Source: Paramecium tetraurelia | Taxonomy: Eukaryota > Ciliophora > Oligohymenophorea > Peniculida > Parameciidae | Assembly (NCBI RefSeq): GCF_000165425.1 | Contig: NW_001799001.1 | Span: 62,001-126,000 of the forward strand | Reading direction: 5' to 3' | DNA: 64,000 bases | Shown here: piece after piece, positions 34,177 to 47,288 of the stretch | Layout of the letters: each line of letters starts with the position of its first letter | Position numbering within the stretch: position 1 is the first letter of the stretch | Program-made: the position numbers and the translations under genes | Notes under the pieces: model-generated | What the model saw: only the letters and a program-made list of their open reading frames with translations | Database searches by the model: none | What the model was told of the DNA's origin: nothing

Positions 34177-36932
34177 TCAATATAATCTCAATTAGTAACC
34201 GTACACATCATTAAGTAATTGTTGAGCAAAACTTACGCAATCTTGATAATCTTTATCATTGAACTAACTCAGTTTTCGTATCAATTCAATAACAAAATCG
34301 CTGGTAATAAATTCTTTTATTTTCTATTTCATATCAGGTATATTTTAGAAGAAATGAGAGCAATCGAATATGCAGCAGAGAGTCAATCGTACATATTCCT
34401 AAAGTGATAAATAATAATATATTTACAATGGTGGGTTTTAATTTTAAGTTGCACATTTCTTAACAAAATATGATGAACCATTAAACTGTGTCTCCCAATT
34501 CAAAAATAGGAGTTTTTGGATCACAATATGCATGTAAAATACAGGTATAGAATGCGGTCATGGTCTCCTTCAATCTCTCAGCGTAATCTTAATCGACACT
34601 CAAATTGCTCTTAGTTAAATCGATGCTAGCTGCAAAACCTAATTTAAGGATTTCTTTGAGATCATTCATGAATGGAGCTGACTTATCCTTCAAGCCCAAG
34701 ATGATGTCTGCAATTGCATTATACACCTATATTTTCAATTCTCTATTAAAGTTAACATTCTAACGAAAGTATAGACTAATTATAATACCTTTATTAATCC
34801 AAAGAAATAATTCAAGATATTCATATAGGGAACAAACTCTTCTTCCATGGCCCTGGCAATATCAGATAAACAAAATAGTGCAGTTTTGAAACTATCCATG
34901 TCATCTGGTTCTGAAAGTGGTTTATTTAATTCTGAAATGATTTAAGTAGAATATTTAGTCAATTTCTTTTTGAATGCATAAGCGATTCCAGAAAGTACAT
35001 AAAAGTAGTCATTCTTAACTCTAGAATCGACCTTAGATAGTGTTTTCATGATGTCTTCAAATTGTTTCTCAGGAGTGGTAGAATCATCTAATCTTACAAC
35101 ACATCCATGCATGGCACTCATTAATCCCATTTCAAGATGGTATTTAATTTCAACAGGATACTAATTGCTACCTTCTAGTAATTAAATTTATTGATAAAAT
35201 TGCTATAGGTAATCATTACATAGCTTGGTTTCAGTCACACTGTAAATGATATTTAAGATTGCCATAAATGCTGTGTCTATGAGTGAAATCTCTTAATTTT
35301 TGATGTCTGATCTTATTGATGTGCTGGCTAGATGTTTGAGAATAGTGAATTTCTCTCTAGTAAAGACACTATTCTAAAAATTAGTTAATCCTTCAGTTAA
35401 GTAAACAAACACCCACACCAAATTTTGTACAATAGAAACCTTATTGGATAATTAATCTAGGAGAGTAGCAAGCATCTGATTAGCTTGATCATGTTCATGA
35501 AAGCATTGTGGATAATTCTCAGCTATTCTACTTAGAGTTTGAGTAGTGGCTTTTTTTACTTTGAAATTTGAATCTACAAGACACCCAAATAGACTAGTCA
35601 ATGCTGATTTAATCAATAGGCCAATTTCTTCAGTTTACACTTCAGCTAGGGCTCCAAATGCCATGACACTTGCTTTTCTGTATTCCCATTATTGGTGACT
35701 TATGGTATTTTGGATAAAGTTTTTAACAGAATCATAGGTATTAGAACCAGCGAATTCGATGATGTATGCTAGACCTTTACTTGAGGAATTAGGGACAGAC
35801 AATTATTGGTATTCATCATCAGCATCTCCATCATCCAATAATAGATTGCGCATAAAGGGAATAATAAACCCTTCGTAGTTTTTCTTAAAAAATGAAACAC
35901 AACAATCAACAGAATTGGTTTCTGGTGTTTGTTGATTGGTGTTCTCACTCATAGTTTCTTTGATTTCAGCACAAATTGTATTCCAAATTTCTATTGCTGC
36001 AATAGTGATCTCTCCTTAATTCTCAAAAGCGGTTTAAGTGGTTTAATAGAGTTCTGTAATGAACACTGGGAGGAATACGAACAACTGTTTAACGTAATCA
36101 ATTAGACATTGTAGAGCCTTAAGTTTAATCTCCTATATGTTTGATATAGCATTTTATAAAATTAATTTTTTAACAAAAGTAAATATTTCCTACAATAGAA
36201 TTGTTTAATCTTACTTGTTGTGTGAATAGATTATTCATGAAGTAGAGTGAATCCTGTAGTGCTTTGATTGCAGTGATTCTAATCTCCAGATTCTACTCAT
36301 TCGTATCCATCCCAACACATATTCCCATCAGAATCACTTTAGCATCTTTTTCTGAAATACCTGAAGATTGATGGTTTTTCTATTTATAATGTGTCTACAT
36401 ACCAATGATTCACATATGTATCCCAAAGTCATGATAGCTGACACTTTCACTAAGACATTACTGTGTTTCGAGTTGGTTGTCAATCTTTCTATCAGATCTG
36501 GCCATTCCTAGCGTGGTAACTCAATAGCACAAATCTCACTGATAGTCTAGTGTTTAGAATTGATTTATTACATTAGCAGCTGATCTTCTAATCTCATGTT
36601 CAGGATCTATTAATTGATCCATGAACTTAATTTTTACTTCATTTTTAGTGTTTTGAGAACAAGCTAACCACATGATCTAATTCGAAGGATGCTTAAATTG
36701 ATTAATTAGAAACAATTACAACTAAGCCGACCAATCGTTTCACTAAGGTACTGCAAGCTATACGAAGACGATTCTGAATTGACCGATTAGCAAATGCAGA
36801 TGCACAATACACAAGAAATTCATCTGTACATTCATCCTTATACTTCAGGAGTACTTATTCAGCCTATCCACGCTAATTGTTGCTGTCAAAGAATGCACAT
36901 TGCACTAAGTCTAAAAATTATTGTGGCTACAT
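34177..36932 (-). CDS. KPNB1: Importin subunit beta-1 (karyopherin beta)
   Basis: Six introns (22, 25, 23, 25, 29 and 28 nt) give 867 residues, the normal length for importin beta. It is a chain of HEAT repeats: N-terminal MQPQQFLDLVQCAFFDSN and QAEQVLLKYKDE, then HEIRRSAANTISEICAIELP and GYICESLKNHQSSGISEKDA with the NEQNLEIRITAIKALQDSL repeat that is strongly conserved in the family, and the acidic loop LDDGDADDEYQQLSVPNSS. It carries cargo with importin alpha through nuclear pores and is released by Ran-GTP. The first intron begins GTG. Complete gene. Confidence 0.95.
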
Positions 36933-37300
36933 TTTGTGTTTAATTTTAAAATAATAGTACAGTAGTTTTTTAACTCTCAGTATAAGTTTATATAAATCAA
37001 GTTTAATATTTAAATTAAAATCATTTTTAATAGAAACAATCATTTTCTCTATTTATCTTGATTTTTCAGAAAGGCATAATAACTTCACAGTAGAGATTTT
37101 TATATAAAGAATTTTATAGAATAATAAAAACATTATTATATTATTCCAATCCCTCGTAAATCGACTTGTATTTATCCTCATTATTTATGTCATTGTTAAT
37201 TAATTCTATCATATTCTTAGATTCTCAAAGGGAATTGATGTTATTCTAATTTGTTGAATATCCATTTTATTATTTTACTCTCTATATTTCTATAATAAGA
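36933..37300. other. Intergenic region, 368 bp
   Basis: AT-rich sequence upstream of the importin start. No coding frame recognised. Confidence 0.4.
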
Positions 37301-37589
37301 ATGAGTAGAACTTAAATTTTATCTTATCATCAATTTCCAAGCTTTATGAAACAAAAAATCTTAGTTATCTTCATTGTCTTTCATTCTATTTTAATTATAT
37401 ATTCTTAACTTTATATTTTTGGTAGGGTTGTTATTCTACTGATATTACTATTCTGCTTATATGATCCTTATTAAGAATTCTTAGAATGTTGGACAAAATG
37501 ATAAATTTAAGGAAGAAATACTGGAATTAGCTATGAAATAATTTTATATAAAATAGAAAACATAGTACAAATTAGGATCAAATTGTTGA
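37301..37589 (+). CDS. Possible small secreted/membrane protein (uncertain)
   Basis: An ATG opens into a hydrophobic stretch (KQKILVIFIVFHSILIIYS), and another frame just downstream reads a hydrophilic, protein-like end (VGQNDKFKEEILELAMKQF) up to TGA. Joining them would need an intron that could not be placed, so this may be two unrelated chance frames, a gene with an atypical intron, or a decayed gene. Confidence 0.25.
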
Positions 37590-37884
37590 GGAAAGAGAAT
37601 GTTTATTTATTGGTTTGGACATTTACATATCGTGACAATATATATGAAAGCATAAGATAAAATTGAATTAATGTTGATCAATTAATTTCATGTATATTAG
37701 AGATTAAATAAAGGAAAATGCTAGGTTTAGAGTAGAACTAGAGTGGGATGTGATGTGAAAATGAGGTTATTGTTTTGGAAATGAAGTGAATGGATATTTG
37801 GAATAATTTAGAAGTAGTGATTGAATATTTGCTCACAACAGTAAAGGTTGCTATGAAATGATTTGGGATAATTGAATATATAAT
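37590..37884. other. Intergenic region, ~295 bp
   Basis: AT-rich; no gene recognised between the uncertain frame and the stop of the minus-strand gene at 37885. Confidence 0.4.
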
Positions 37885-38130
37885 TCAATTTGCTATGGAG
37901 GATTTTTGAGGTGTGGCTGTTTTGTTGCGACACAGTTATTCTTGTAGGGCATCTTTAACATCAGATTGGAGTTTCACTTACTTTCTGACAGTTTTTGTTT
38001 ACCTGTATTCATCTAGAATTAGATGGGCCTTGATGCGTTATTCCTTTTCTCTTTATTCTTTGTTAAAAGTGGATTCCATCATCATAGTTTTCTGTTGGCT
38101 CACTTTTTCAGAAGTTATTGTGCATCCCAT
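37885..38130 (-). CDS. Small MGC-start acylation-type protein
   Basis: Intronless, 81 residues. MGCTITSEKVSQQ has the Gly-2/Cys-3 start of dually acylated proteins, like the gene at 33466-33744. The rest is one long charged helix (MMMESTFNKEQREKEQRIKA, then KDALQEQLCRNK). The ordinary possibility is a small membrane-tethered adaptor. No family recognised. Confidence 0.6.
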
Positions 38131-38281
38131 ATTTGTTAATTATTAATATAATTGATTACAGATATATTGTGTTGCAGAATTAAAAATAATTTATTTCGAT
38201 AAGTATCTGCTTATGAGAGATTAGCAATTATTATCAGATTAGCATATTTATAATTGAATATAATTAATTTAATTAAATTCT

Positions 38282-39925
38282 TCAATGTGACTCTGCCTGT
38301 CTTACTGGAGTGAGCTCTCGCCTATCCAATCAACAACAATCACTTACTTCTTCACCAAAAACTCCTGGAAAACCTTCTCATCACACTTCTCCAAGCAATC
38401 CTTCATCCTATGCGCCCATCCCTTTTGATACACCACTCTAATCCCACTATCTGATTGGCAATCCTTCACATTTATTTCGGACGAGATCTCCTTAGGTTTC
38501 TCTTGAATGTCACATTTCTCCAAAACATACTACAAGGCTGACCCCTAAACAAAGATCTAAATTCATAATTGGATATCAAATCACAGTTTACATTTAGAGC
38601 AATGATAACTACTGTCATTGTCAATATAATTTCTCCTTCCTCTTTGAAAGTATCCGCAGCATCTAAAGCCAAAGCATAAGCCATTGCACCTCTTAATCCA
38701 CAAAACCACATAGCTCTCTGATGATTTGGCTTAATAAAATTGTCATGCCGATATCGATTGAGCACAAAACTGACAAGGGTTATGTTGAGAAATCTGGCCA
38801 CTATGACAATCACAATGGAAGATATAGCCAACACTATTCCCATCTCATTCCAAGCCAAATCGTATCCAACTACACCGATCCCTATGAAAAGAAAGACCAA
38901 ATTTTCAAAATTGTATGACAATATATGATAGAATTTATTTAATAACTAAAAATAGAAATTATTTTGCTATTTACTTCTTTTCCACTTTCCGACAAATTAG
39001 GCAATGCATACTTCGCCATAACAATGCCGCAAAATACTATGCTCACTATTCCTGAATAACCAACGGCTTGGGATATCAAATAACAGACCCATGGAATTAT
39101 TACAGTAACTGAGACTTCAATGTGTTCTGTCTCATAAGACACTTCCTCCTTCACTTTCAAAATCTAAGATTTTTAAATTGCCAACACATACATATGCGCA
39201 TAGAACTCCAATTATAACACCAATTGCAATCGACACAACAAACATAGTTAAAAATTCTTTAATTGCTCCGCCATAACCCACAACTTCTTGATTCCACATC
39301 CTTTGCGATATTCTAAAATAAATTAGTCATCTAATCAAATACTCATATAGCAAAAGGGAAATAGCATCATTTAGAATACTTTCTCCATAAAGAAGTATGT
39401 GAACATGTTTATCTGCATCTAACTATTTAAATATTGCCAAAACAGCTACTGGATCAGTGGAAGATATCAAAGATCCAAATGCATAACTACTAGTCAATGA
39501 TAATTTCTAAATTTTACGTAATTATAATATAATATTACCGAGATCAGCAATCCGACCAATTATAAGCTAAATGCTGTTACAAATGTTGCTATCAAGGTTC
39601 CGATGACTGCGTACATCACAATACTACCAAAATTTTGAAAAAACAAAGCTTTTTCCATATTAATTGAGCTTTCAAATAATATGGGTGGCAATAACACAAT
39701 CAAGAAGAATTGACTGAATCCTTGTCTGTACTCTTGTAAAAGTGAAGATTTATCAATAAACAATAGAAATAAGCCGGCTGCAATTCCTATCAAGGCTGTA
39801 ATGATGGTGTTGTTTAAGTAATTTTTGAGATATCTGTTATTCATCCAATAGTTGGTCAAGACTTCGTTTATCACAAGCAAGGTAAGCATAAATAAAATGG
39901 CATTACACAATATTTATACATCCAT
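38282..39925 (-). CDS. Na+/H+ exchanger, SLC9/NHE family
   Basis: Six introns (32, 30, 28, 29, 35 and 26 nt) give 487 residues with about 11-12 membrane segments. Conserved landmarks are FFLIVLLPPILFESS, SSTDPVAVLAIFKQLDAD with the ion-binding region, LLYGESILNDAISLLLYE, GYSGIVSIVFCGIVMAKYA and WFCGLRGAMAYALAL. NHE proteins exchange Na+ (or K+) for H+ at the plasma membrane or on endosomes. The C-terminal cytosolic tail is short (about 80 residues), which suits an organellar rather than a heavily regulated surface exchanger; that is an inference. Complete. Confidence 0.94.
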
Positions 39926-39977
39926 AATTTTATATAATTATTAAATGAAGAATTTAAAATAATTTAAGTCAAAGGAT

Positions 39978-41482
39978 TCATGATTATTTTGATTAATCAA
40001 AGACAAAGATCTTCTCATTGTTTGATTGGTACTCATACCCAGCAAATTATTATTGAGCATTGGGATCTCGCAACAACTAAATGTTTTGAGCAATGAGTTC
40101 TGCATTTTCCTCATCCTCAATGACAATCTGTCTTTAATCAAAATTGTCATCACTGGGATTCGGAACAAATGGAGCCTTCAATTCCCTATTTTAGAGTTTA
40201 GACCATGGGAAGTTTTTGAACCACGGATGCAACTTGATCTCATGGCCCCCATTGAAACCGAGACGACTTGCTGGTTTGCGTTGGAGCAGCCGATTCACAA
40301 AGTCTACAGCTTCCACGCTCCAGTTTGGAGGTACTTCACTTGCCTTGATTTGGACCTGTCGAGCAAGAATTTAATCGCGGATCTCTTGACGAGACCTGCC
40401 CACATAAGGACGCTACGAATAGTGACATCATAATATTACCCTTCCTAACATAAACTCATAGGCAATGACTCCAAGTGCATAATAGTCGACAGCAAATGTA
40501 TGATTTTGTCGACACATGACTTCAGGTGCTTGTTAATGAATTAATATAAATCAATAAATACCCATATAGCCAGGAGTTCCAGAGGTGTCACTTGAGTTTT
40601 CCTATTTCATGACACGAGCAATTCCCAGATCGGTGATGTGGACAAATCCCTTTTCATCGAGCACCAAGTTTTCTGGTTTGATGTCTCGATGAATGATATT
40701 ATTAATGTGTAGATACTCGAGACCAATGAAGATGGATGCCACAAAGAACTCTGAAATGTTACATTATACTTACTAGTTTGTTCCTCGTTGAAACGTCGCA
40801 TTCTCCCAATGTGAAATCGCAGATCACCTCCACACATGTAATCCATCACTAGGTACAGGTTCTCACGATCTTGGAATGCATAGTACATGTTGATGAGGAA
40901 TGTATGTTTAAGTTGGCTAAGCAGCATTCTCTCATTCATCACAGAATTCACACTTTTCTTAGTGATAACAAGGGCTTTGGACATCTCCTTCATTGCAAAC
41001 TGTTGTCCTGTTCTTTTTACCCTCCACACTTTGCCAAACCCTCCAATACCAATTACATATTCAAATGTGAAAGCTGCCTTGTTTATCTGTTTTGCATCAG
41101 TTGCTTTCGGACTTATTACCTCCGACTCCTTATTCACTTTTCGCACCTGCGCTGAGTCATTCCGAATATGTATGGGTCCTGATGGAGTTTTGGCTGACAT
41201 TGCAATTGCACGAGCTTTGGCTATTAATTGAGTCATTGAATCTTTTGATCCCTCCGATGACGATTGCTTCACTTTCTGCTGTTTCATCAGAGTTGCCAAT
41301 TTCGTTAGATCTATCGAAGAGTTTTTGTGAGGATAGAAGGCTTTGGGTAAACTCACTTGAGTAGGAGACACAGCAGGACTTTAGATCGTATACTAAGAAG
41401 GACTTTTAGATTTCAACAACAAAGTATTGATGAGTTTATTATTTGGACTGCTAGCCTAACTCATCTTCGGAGTTTGCTTCAT
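39978..41482 (-). CDS. AGC protein kinase, STK32/YANK-like
   Basis: Three introns (23, 33 and 27 nt) give 473 residues. A Ser/Lys-rich leader of ~130 residues precedes the kinase: [10 protein letters not shown] (glycine loop), FAMKEMSK (ATP-anchoring Lys), [22 protein letters not shown] (catalytic Asp), ITDLGIARV (DFG replaced by DLG, metal-binding Asp kept) and SGTPGYMAPE. GGDLR(F/Y)H and the HITD phrase are typical of STK32/YANK within the AGC group. A C-terminal extension ends with an FAGYEY turn-like motif. Active-site residues look complete, so this should be a functional Ser/Thr kinase. It starts 52 bp upstream-side of nothing shared: its stop lies 52 bp before the exchanger's start. 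Confidence 0.92.
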
Positions 41483-41502
41483 TATATTAATTAATCAATA
41501 TA

Positions 41503-41762
41503 ATGAAAATTATGAGATAGTCTATTCTTTTAGAAATAGATAGAAGTAAACAGTTGTATAGGTTAGTAAAAAGGAAAGACTTTCAGATCCTTTATTTGAA
41601 ATATCTTGGAAATAATCTTTAATAATGTGATGATCAAGTTGAAGAAGTAGTTTTAGTATTTTTTATAAGAGTGCTAGAGTATTTCAAATATTAAAGATGA
41701 GTGTATATATCCTAGATTATTGGATAATTTATAGTAAAGGTGAGAATTATATAAATTAATGA
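41503..41762 (+). CDS. Small uncharacterised protein
   Basis: One 23-nt intron gives 78 residues. The frame reads like a helical protein (MKIMRQSILLEIDRSKQLY, then LQQCDDQVEESARVFQIL and YILDYWIIYSKGENYI). It starts only 20 bp from the ATG of the divergent kinase. No family recognised; the intron fits the usual size and restores one frame across the only TGA. Confidence 0.5.
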
Positions 41763-42308
41763 TATTCTTGGTGAAATTAAGAAGAAATTTGTTAAAAAAT
41801 GAATATACTAAAAATTTTAGCTTTCATGATAATTTGCAAAATATGATTTTAATTACTAACAAATATGAACTTAAACATCAACAAATTTCTTTTTACATAT
41901 TGTAAACCCTTTTATTGGCATTTTTAATTATTATTCAAAAGGAATGTATTAGAATAAAGAAATATTTATAATGAAATTTAATCATTCATAAGAAATGTTA
42001 CAATAATTATAGCCATAGAAGGATTGAAGGAGGGCATAAAAATGTATAAGTCAATAACAACTAATTCCGATGCAAACTTCCTTAATATTATAAAATGAAA
42101 CATGATAAATTTGATACTTGTTTTATTCAATTATACTATTACTATTAATATTATATTTTATAACTTCTTCATCATCATCATCATCTTCATCATCTTCATG
42201 AAATATAATCAATATTTTAATCAAGTAGCTCTTAGAATGTTCAATTCTATTGTAATTTATTATTATATTATATTAAAAATATTATAAATTCAAATTTCAT
42301 ATTTAACA
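41763..42308. other. Intergenic region, 546 bp, with (CAT/CTT)n tract
   Basis: AT-rich spacer holding a short CATCAT/CTTCAT tandem tract at about 42168-42200. No convincing coding frame was seen. Confidence 0.5.
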
Positions 42309-44385
42309 ATGTCAGATTAAGTCAAAGAGTTAATCGAGGAAATGATTCCTAAAGTAAGAGTTCCTACAATTAATCTTAGATTAGAGAAGAAATCATAAGG
42401 GAGTTGAAACCCCAATATGAAGCTCAATATTTTGAGTAGATGAACTAAGCAAAATAGGAAATAGCAGGTTCTCAATTCATTAGTAATCAATTGGCAGAAA
42501 AACGAAGAGAGGTTTTTCATTTCATAAATAATGATAGCTGGCATAATAGATTATGAATTAAATTGAGTAGGAGTTCGAGCAAGAAAAACAATCTCTGATT
42601 CATAATGTTTCTGTGAGTTTGAGCAAAAGCAGATCAATGCAAGTCTTAGAATAATAGTATTAATTAATGAGAATAAATAGATTGAGATAAAAAATACAGA
42701 AAGAATACAATGGTTATGTAGAGGAGGAAGTGAGGAAAAAAATCCATTTGATCAAATTGAATTGCTAAAAGACCTATGAGGAGGATAGAGTCTAGATGAA
42801 AGACTAAATGACAAATGAATTCACTGAGAAGCTCTAGATTCATTTAGAATAGCTTGAATAAAGTATAATCCATTTATAGTTCCTAAGCAAAATCGCAATT
42901 GACAGTTGACTATCAAAATTAGAGAGAGAAATTGTTAAGAATAGAGGCTGAAACCAAATAATTCTAATCTTAAAAAGAAACTCAAGAAAATACATATGGA
43001 TCGCAGATTTAAGAAATTCACGAGTAGATCAAATTGCTCCAGGATCAATTATCATAAATTAAGGCTTTAAAACATTAAGCCGTCAAACAAAAACCTCAAA
43101 AGAAGGAAGTAATTTAACCTTAGCAAAATGACACACAATCACAATTGTCACCTTATCAATCGGCAATCAAAAACCAAGTCCTTCAAGAATGCTTAATTTA
43201 TGATGGATTGAACATTGCCAATTTTGATGAATTACCAGATTTATTTCATTTGGAAATTAAATAAAATGTAAATGAGAATAAGTAATCAGCTTAAAATATG
43301 ATTCCATAGTATGAGTCAAATCATATTTAAAAATCAGAGATTGCCTAAACTATAAACACCTAGATTAATACTCATGATAGTTAGATTATTTCATTCAATA
43401 TATCCTAACCTTCAATTGTTAAGAATACTGTTAATCATACTTAAAATAACATAAGTTCAACTTAATAAAAGTAATAGTTCTCTTAACAATAATAAATTTA
43501 GAAGCAATCATAAATCCAATAAGAAAAGGAGAATGATCCTTCTATATACGGTATAAGTAATTTTTAAAAACGATCCTCACAATCTCCTAATCAATAAAGA
43601 AATAGTTAGTAGGATGAATAAACCAAGAAATCCTCATTCATCAATCAGTCAACAATAATAGAGAAGTTGGAAAATCTGTGCAAGGAGAAGATTAGACAGT
43701 CACAGACAAGTAACAATTAAAGATAATCAAAAATCCTATTGCCTCAAGACCATTTTGAAGAACTCTTTTAGATAGATTCAAAAGATAATCAAACTACTAG
43801 AAATATCAAATTATTAAGATAAGAGTTGTAAACAAAATTTTTAGAGGACATCTAATTAGAAGACTATTATTTCCAATAGATTACTTTCTTCAAGTTAAAT
43901 TTTGTTTAATAGTACCCAAAAAACTAGTAATCTCAAATAGCAGAATAGATATAAGAATTAATTTCTATTTGGAATAAAGGTCATTTATCTTTTTCAGAAC
44001 GAATAGATTACATTAAACGAATAATCAATAGTTCAAATTCTACTGAAGAATTGGAGTCGATTTTGGAAGAGTGTTTAATCTATTATCAATAAAGTATATT
44101 ATGTATTCAAAATTAGATGAACTTCTAATAGAGAAACTATAGTAGAGATAGTCATTTAGATCTCAGATTTTGAAAGAGAATTACTTGTGTTAAAAAAACA
44201 AGAAAGTATTTGCAGCATTAAAAAGTTTAACATATGAAATTAAGGGCTTACTCAAATATAAATTCTTTTGGAGGGAAGTTGACGTTGATTAGATTATAAT
44301 GATCGATTAGTTTGAGTAATAATTAATTGAAAGAGAGGAGATGAAAGAAGAAATCAAAAGGAAGGTCGAAAAAAAGTTTAAGTGA
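42309..44385 (+). CDS. Long coiled-coil protein, uncharacterised
   Basis: Four introns (26, 26, 25 and 23 nt) give 658 residues. Residues about 1-260 are continuous coiled coil (EQEFEQEKQSLIHNVSV, KLQIHLEQLEQTKSQLTVDY), a Gln/Asn/Ser-rich linker of about 200 residues follows, and the C-terminal third is helical and more globular (DYYFQQITFFKLNFVQQYPK, LISIWNKGHLSFSERIDYI), ending in a very charged helix (EEMKEEIKRKVEKKFK). The layout recalls centrosomal or basal-body structural proteins, but no family was recognised. Confidence 0.75.
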
Positions 44386-44711
44386 ATAATTTTACAACAT
44401 TATTATCTACTCTTTTACCATATTGTCTTGCTTATTTAATTATTTTAAATAAAATGTCTTAGTTATGATAATTCAAATTATTCTATCATTAATTACCAAT
44501 TATTCTCAAATCTAATAAGAATTAAAAGAATTAAAAATAAATAATAATTTATGAGTAGCAGTTTTCTAGTTGTATAAATTCTATTTTTATGTGAAACCAG
44601 TTTCCTTTCTTGTTGATATGTCCAGATGTGTTATTATTTACAATCATTAGTAAATAATGAAAGTAATCTACATATAATGATGATTATTTCATAATTTATT
44701 TTATTAAAAGC
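44386..44711. other. Intergenic region, 326 bp
   Basis: AT-rich spacer between two plus-strand genes; no coding frame recognised. Confidence 0.5.
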
Positions 44712-45562
44712 ATGGCAACATTTTAGGAGAGGTTTAAAGGGAAGACGACAGTGATGGGTAGAAATGGATTGGAATCAGTTTTGAATACATGTCAATAGCC
44801 CATCAAAAAGGAACTTGATTGTATGATTATCAAATAATCAAGATCAAAATAAACCACCTCTAATATACTAGCCTCTCTAGCAATAAACAAATATTCAAAT
44901 ATCTCCAATAAAAATTTAATACAACAAACAGACTAACAACTAAACCCTCTATTAACATAATCCATATATTGGGGAACAATAGATACAAGACTCTCTTTAA
45001 TACTTAAGTCAACAATAATACTTTCAGCCTATAGCAAATTATCAAGTAGTTTCAGAACCACAAAAGAAAGAGGATACTCGATCAAAATCAGCGAAATAAT
45101 AATTAGATTCAGCAGATGAATCACACCGCTACAAACCATACACTCTAAAGGATTATGAAATTATGAAGAAGACTGCCAATGCAAAATTAGGAGGCTTGGG
45201 TCCCAATCTAAGTGGAGATGAATGGGCAAAAGAAAAGGAGAAAGTATTGAAACGTTAAGAATTTGCAGAGTAAGTGAGATAGTTCAATTCAACAAACATA
45301 ATAACAACGAAAATAAGAGAACCCAAGCAATCAGAACCTAATGCAAGGTAGAGATAATATATCATCTAGAACCAAAGCAATGGATTTTGCTAGAAATATT
45401 CCAAAACCCCAAATAAGGAAAAAAGATGAATAGCCTATTAAAAGCATTCCAAATAGACCTTCAGAAAACAATAATATTAGCAGAGATCCATTTGATGATG
45501 AAATTGCTCGTCTTGAGAAAGAACACTTAAAGTATTTAAACTAATTGGATAAAATGAAATGA
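44712..45562 (+). CDS. JHY: JHY-like axonemal protein
   Basis: Two 22-nt introns give 268 residues. The diagnostic part is KPYTLKDYEIMKKTANAKLG followed by GGLGPN and, after about 60 residues, ARTKAMDFARNIPKP, matching the conserved C-terminal blocks of vertebrate JHY (KPYTLxDYxxLK...KLGGLGPD and the KALEYAKxIPKPK phrase), a protein whose loss causes ciliary defects and hydrocephalus in mice. The N-terminal half is Gln/Asn-rich. The protein ends in an acidic-basic helix (DDEIARLEKEHLKYLNQL). Ciliary function is inferred from the vertebrate family. Confidence 0.8.
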
Positions 45563-45596
45563 TAATTTTATATATATATATATTTATTAATAACTA

Positions 45597-47254
45597 ATGA
45601 GTCTTGAGGAATTTGATGCATTCACATCCTTAAAAGCTTTAAGAGATCTGAAAAAGTAGATTGAATCGAAGGCCCAAGTGGACTAGAAATCAAGAGCTGC
45701 ATTACAATACATCTAGAAAGCACAACCTTTAAGTTAATATGATTTGAGAATACAATTTCAGCATTGGCTAGCAAAGTTAGGAGATTTAAGCACCAAATAA
45801 ATTGCGTATACTAATATATTTTCATTGGTCTAATAAAATCAATCTTAACCGAATCTTTAACTATTGATAACTTGTCTCTAAACACCAATAAATGGCAAAG
45901 GGAGTGAAAGCATCATCAAAACTATTAACATTATTGTTGGAATATATGGAGACACAATTACCGTCACAGACATTTACAAATTCATCGAAATTATGCTTAA
46001 ATACTTTAATGTACATAAAGCATTATCAATATATATAGGATTCTAACAATAATGTTCAAATGGCAATCAGTGAATGTTGGTCAAATACTTACATCAAAAA
46101 TATATCCAAAAAGCCAGTTCAATAAAGAGTTTTGCTGATGTACTCTACTCTAAGCTAATTAATTGGATCTGGAGGCAGCAGACAAACATAAGAAACTGCA
46201 ACCATAGTCCTGTCATAATTATTTGAAACATTGACTACTGCTTAGGATTTAGCATTTATAAAGGATGTGGTTAAAGATTACCTAGGCATTTATTTGGTAT
46301 TTATTGAATTAACAAGAAATAACAAATAGACCATTCCGGATTTTACACCATTATGTTTTATATCATAAAGACCTTATAAATATAAAGTTTCACAAGCTAG
46401 TAGATCCAGGTTATCGATAAGACTCTTCAAGGAATTAATAACTAAAAGCTCAATTATAGAGTAATAAATAATAAATGAAATTATTTTAGACTAGAGTGGG
46501 AGCATTGAATTTGATGAAATTAATTGCCACTTAGTACTAGAACTCTAATTTCAAAATTGCTTTAGGGAATTTACATGAATAAGTTATCATAGTATTGGAA
46601 GATTCAACGAGGGATAGAGTAATTGCAGTTTAAAATGCAGCTCGAACAGCTCTTAAAGAATGGATGAGACTTAAGTTGTCTGTGGATTGCGAATTAATGC
46701 CTAATCCTGTTTCTCTTGATTTATCTCCTGGTTTCTTAAAAAAATAAAGTGGGTCTGGAGGTGGACAGGTTTATGTAAATCAAAAAATACAGAATTAACA
46801 ACAATTTAAATAAGATATTAAGCAAGCTTTGATTGAAGATCAATTCGAAAATACTGTTGATTACTCTAATATTGTTCATGAACCTAATCTCAACGTGTGG
46901 CAAAAGGCTATGAGACTTTAATAGGATGGTTTATTAGAAGATGCTGTTGAACTTTTGCTTCATGAAGGCGATGATCTTTATTTGATCAGATTTTTGATGA
47001 GTTACAAAAATTACTCTCAATTATTTGATCTTCTTTCAAATTCTTTAGCTTTGAGATTAATTGACACTTTAATTTTAATCTTGGAATCTGATTTCCTTAA
47101 CATTTTATGTTTGGATTTCATTCAGTAATTTATCGATTGTGGATTGGGAGATTGGTTTAAAGACTCTGAGTTTACAGATTACTTAGAATATAACACCGAA
47201 TAAAACTTGCCATCCACTTCATTGTGTAAAAAAGTTAGAGACTAATTGAAGTGA
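45597..47254 (+). CDS. TORTIFOLIA1/SPIRAL2-like microtubule-associated protein
   Basis: A protein of roughly 500 residues with at least two introns (not all splice points were resolved, mainly around 46030 and 46280-46480). The N-terminal part is HEAT/TOG-like (AYTNIFSLVQQNQSQPNLQL, MAISECWSNTYIKNI, LMKLIATQYQ, RVIAVQNAARTALKEWMRLK). The C-terminal ~120 residues (WQKAMRLQQDGLLEDAVELL, GDDLYLIRFL, then LSNSLALRLIDTLILILESD) match the C-terminal domain of plant TORTIFOLIA1-like proteins, which bind microtubule lattices and minus ends. It starts 34 bp after the JHY-like stop. In a ciliate it could serve cortical or axonemal microtubules. Confidence 0.75.
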
Positions 47255-47288
47255 TTATATATCAATATTAAATTAAATTTTCCTTTGA

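Noticed and set aside
42102-42287. Small plus-strand Ile-rich frame
   Set aside because: Composition is what AT-rich DNA gives by chance; part of it is the CATCAT/CTTCAT tract.
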